From NCBI GenBank assembly GCA_030830945.1, contig JAURLY010000152.1, positions 1-7,899 on the forward strand: a stretch of 7,899 nucleotides of DNA, read 5' to 3'. A model generated the notes under the pieces. That model did no database searches and had not been told where the DNA came from. It was given only the letters and a program-made list of their open reading frames with translations. Position numbers and translations under genes: made by a program. Numbering within the stretch: position 1 is the first letter of the stretch; the number at the start of each line of letters is the position of its first letter. The stretch comes from Gammaproteobacteria bacterium (GTDB taxonomy: Bacteria; Pseudomonadota; Gammaproteobacteria; Pseudomonadales; GM7GCV1). Shown in pieces: positions 6,070-7,899 of the stretch.

Positions 6070-6097
6070 GGCCAAGATAATGAAAACGATTGGCCAA
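6070..6097 (+). repeat. GGCCAA/TTGGCC dyad in the algZ leader
   Basis: GGCCAA (6070-6075) is the reverse complement of TTGGCC (6090-6095), with 14 bases between, and TTGGCCAA (6090-6097) is itself a palindrome. The block ends 10 bases before the algZ ATG at 6108. It could be an operator or a weak leader hairpin. A clear algZ promoter was not found; the best -35 candidate is CTGACA (6032-6037), with no good -10 partner. Confidence 0.25.
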
Positions 6098-6107
6098 CGA
6101 GACATCC

Positions 6108-7169
6108 ATGGCGACAATATCAAAAGATAGTACTGGCCAGAATTGGTTACCCGACCTGTGTAACCCGCTGGCGTTGCTGCGCCTGATGTTGTTGGCAGTG
6201 TTAATCACGCTGGTATTTATCTTGTTGAAACAGGGCACCGCGGGATTTAGTGTGGAAAATCTGGGGGTGATGTTCCTCTATGCCGTTTGGATTGTTTTTA
6301 TCAGCGCAGCTGGCCTATGTTTTATGCGTCGGTTTTTCGGAGAGGTATCTGTAATTGTAAGTACCGGCATGTCCATGCTTTGGTTGTTTTTTGTGGCGAC
6401 TCTTTGCGCGCTTGCGGGCTATCAGGCACTGCTCTACTTTTTACTGGAGCCGCAAATTTCCCTGTTTTCGCTCTGGGCTGAGACAGCGCTTGCCACGGTT
6501 ATATTGGGGGCGTTGGTTTTAAGATTTTTGTTTGTTCACCACCAGTTACAGATGCAGCAACAACGATTGATGCAAGCACAATTTGATACATTACAGGCTC
6601 GAATTCGTCCGCATTTCCTGTTCAACAGTTTGAACTCGATTGCCACCCTGGTTGGCATCGACCCCCAGCGTGCGGAGGATGCCCTGTTGAACCTGTCTGA
6701 TATTTTGCGAGCGACACTGGGTGAGCACAATGCCGTGACTCTCCAGCATGAACTGGACGTATGTCAGAAATATCTGGATATCGAAGCCCTTCGTATGGGA
6801 GACAGACTGCAAATCAACATGGATATAGACAGCAGCCTTCATGGCTTGAAATTGCCACCCTTGTCTCTGCAGCCGCTTATAGAAAACGCGGTGCTTCATG
6901 GATTACAGAAACGGCCGGAAGGTGGTTGCCTTAGGGTAAAAATAGATCGGGATAATTCCGGGCTTGTTCGTATTTTGATTGAAAATCCACTGCCAGAAAA
7001 CTTTGATGGGCAGTCGAGCGGGGCGAGAAGTGCGTTGATAAATATTGGCACAAGACTGGAAAGTTTTTTCCCAGGCAAGCTGAATTTTCAGTTTGGGCCG
7101 GCAGATGGGATGTACCGGGTAGTTATTTTGATTGAGGATGCTCTGCCTATCGAGAATGATTATGTCTGA
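6108..7169 (+). CDS. algZ: AlgZ/FimS-like sensor histidine kinase (LytS type)
   Basis: This inner membrane sensor kinase partners the AlgR regulator. In Pseudomonas the pair controls alginate, type IV pili and twitching; the role here is unknown. The product has 353 residues (P. aeruginosa AlgZ about 358). The N-terminal LPDLCNPLALL is typical of AlgZ. Membrane segments fall near residues 21-40, 54-73, 80-112 and 119-143, followed by a Gln-rich linker helix and the His_kinase domain with ARIRPHFLFNSLNSIATL (phosphoacceptor His169) and the N-box LIENAVLHGL (Asn260). The ATP-lid segment GARSALINIGTRL (305-317) aligns with the family pattern G-x-G-x-A-L-x-N-I but has Arg307 where the second Gly is usual. 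The ATG 6108 start is preferred over TTG 6090, which would add 6 residues; the Shine-Dalgarno sequence is weak. The stop overlaps algR by 8 bases, indicating coupled translation. Confidence 0.92.
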   Translation: MATISKDSTGQNWLPDLCNPLALLRLMLLAVLITLVFILLKQGTAGFSVENLGVMFLYAVWIVFISAAGLCFMRRFFGEVSVIVSTGMSMLWLFFVATLCALAGYQALLYFLLEPQISLFSLWAETALATVILGALVLRFLFVHHQLQMQQQRLMQAQFDTLQARIRPHFLFNSLNSIATLVGIDPQRAEDALLNLSDILRATLGEHNAVTLQHELDVCQKYLDIEALRMGDRLQINMDIDSSLHGLKLPPLSLQPLIENAVLHGLQKRPEGGCLRVKIDRDNSGLVRILIENPLPENFDGQSSGARSALINIGTRLESFFPGKLNFQFGPADGMYRVVILIEDALPIENDYV

Positions 7170-7899
7170 CGTCGTGGGGATTTTAATTGTTGATGATGAG
7201 CCGCTGGCACGTGAGCGATTAACGCTTATGGTCGAGAACCTGGCGGGTTACCAATGTTTGGGAACAGCCAGCGAAGGCAGTAGCGCCCTGGATATGGTCG
7301 AGGCCAAACAACCGGATCTGGTTTTGCTTGATATAGCCATGCCGGGCATGAATGGTTTGGAAGTGGCGCGCAAACTTCAAGAACAGGATAAGCCGCCGGC
7401 CGTCATTTTTTGCACAGCCTACGGTGATTATGGACTCGACGCCTTTGAAACAGCAGCGGTTGGCTATCTGCTTAAGCCGGTGCGCAAGGAGCAGTTGGAG
7501 ATAGTATTGAAGAAGGCCACCCGGCCGAATCGATTGCAGATTCGACAACTTGAAGAAGCAGGCCTGGCGTCCGGTTCGGGAAAAACTCATTTAAGTGCTC
7601 GTTCGCATCGAGGGATCGAATTACTGGAAGTCGACCGGATTACGCATTTCCATTCTGAGGATAAATACGTCTTTGCCCATCATGACGGGGCTGAGACCAT
7701 ACTCGAACAATCACTTTCGGCGCTTGAAGAGGAGTTGGGTGAGCGATTTTTTCGCGTTCATCGAAATGCACTGGTCGCAGTGGGGAAAATCGAGGCTCTT
7801 GAGCGGAGTGGGACTTCGTTCCGTGTTCGTTTGACGGGTACAGACATTAAACCCCAGGTTAGTCGTCGGCATTTAAAAGAGTTAAAACAGTTAATGAAA
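7162..7899 (+). CDS. algR: AlgR-like LytTR response regulator (3' end just outside the window)
   Basis: This DNA-binding response regulator is encoded with its kinase AlgZ. The frame is open from ATG 7162 to the last base, giving 246 residues; P. aeruginosa AlgR has 248, so only a few codons and the stop are missing. The receiver domain (about 4-120) has the acidic pair Asp11-Asp12, phosphoacceptor Asp57 (LVLLDIAMPGMNG), Thr85 (VIFCTAYGD) and Lys105 (GYLLKPVR). A linker (about 121-142) includes KKATRPNRLQ, also seen in AlgR. The LytTR DNA-binding domain (about 143-246) has ARSHRGIELLEVDRITHF, DKYVFAHH, FFRVHRNALVAVGKIEAL and the final VSRRHLKELKQLM. CGAGA (7151-7155) is a plausible weak ribosome site 6 bases before the ATG. 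All catalytic positions are intact, so it should be phosphorylatable. Targets of this regulator cannot be read from the window. Confidence 0.95.
   Translation, partial: MSDVVGILIVDDEPLARERLTLMVENLAGYQCLGTASEGSSALDMVEAKQPDLVLLDIAMPGMNGLEVARKLQEQDKPPAVIFCTAYGDYGLDAFETAAVGYLLKPVRKEQLEIVLKKATRPNRLQIRQLEEAGLASGSGKTHLSARSHRGIELLEVDRITHFHSEDKYVFAHHDGAETILEQSLSALEEELGERFFRVHRNALVAVGKIEALERSGTSFRVRLTGTDIKPQVSRRHLKELKQLMK

Noticed and set aside
7219..7590. Open frame of 123 codons on the minus strand
   Set aside because: It lies fully inside algR, whose receiver and LytTR motifs are clear, and has no family features.
1..7899. CRISPR arrays, tRNA or rRNA genes, transposases, prophage genes
   Set aside because: No spaced direct repeats, cloverleaf-like sequence, terminal inverted repeats with a transposase, or phage gene was seen.

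Overview
The window looks like chromosomal DNA of a marine-type gammaproteobacterium related to Pseudomonas, Cellvibrionaceae or Marinobacter. Three things suggest this: argH lies divergently next to an algZ-algR pair, as in Pseudomonas; a psi-like DNA polymerase III gene sits directly upstream of rimI; and a lipoprotein has a long glycine linker after its lipidated cysteine. The species assignment is inference. No rRNA, tRNA, CRISPR array, insertion sequence or phage gene was seen.

Layout, left to right. (1) 1-330: the 3' end of a nitronate monooxygenase gene. (2) 431-643: a 70-residue single-pass membrane protein of unknown function. A LexA-type operator candidate (356-371) lies inside its promoter region, and a perfect 15-base palindrome (410-424) covers the ribosome binding area. 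(3) 755-1931: a likely holD (psi subunit of DNA polymerase III, with an unusually long disordered linker) translationally linked to rimI (ribosomal protein S18 N-acetyltransferase). (4) 2065-4485: a large surface or periplasmic lipoprotein gene with two lesions or oddities. No normal start codon precedes its signal peptide (ATT fits best), and an in-frame TAG cuts it at codon 662 while the frame stays open for another 144 codons. (5) 4508-4538: a strong bidirectional terminator separating this gene from argH. (6) 5950-4556, minus strand: argH, argininosuccinate lyase. (7) 6108-7899: algZ-algR, a LytS-type sensor kinase and LytTR response regulator with an 8-base overlap. algR runs off the right edge only a few residues before its expected end.

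Most genes are ordinary housekeeping genes: arginine biosynthesis, replication clamp loader, ribosomal protein modification and AlgZR signalling. The parts most worth a second look are the possibly SOS-controlled small membrane protein, the interrupted lipoprotein gene with its operator-like palindrome, the expanded psi subunit, and the altered ATP-lid motif in AlgZ. No new multi-gene system is clearly visible.
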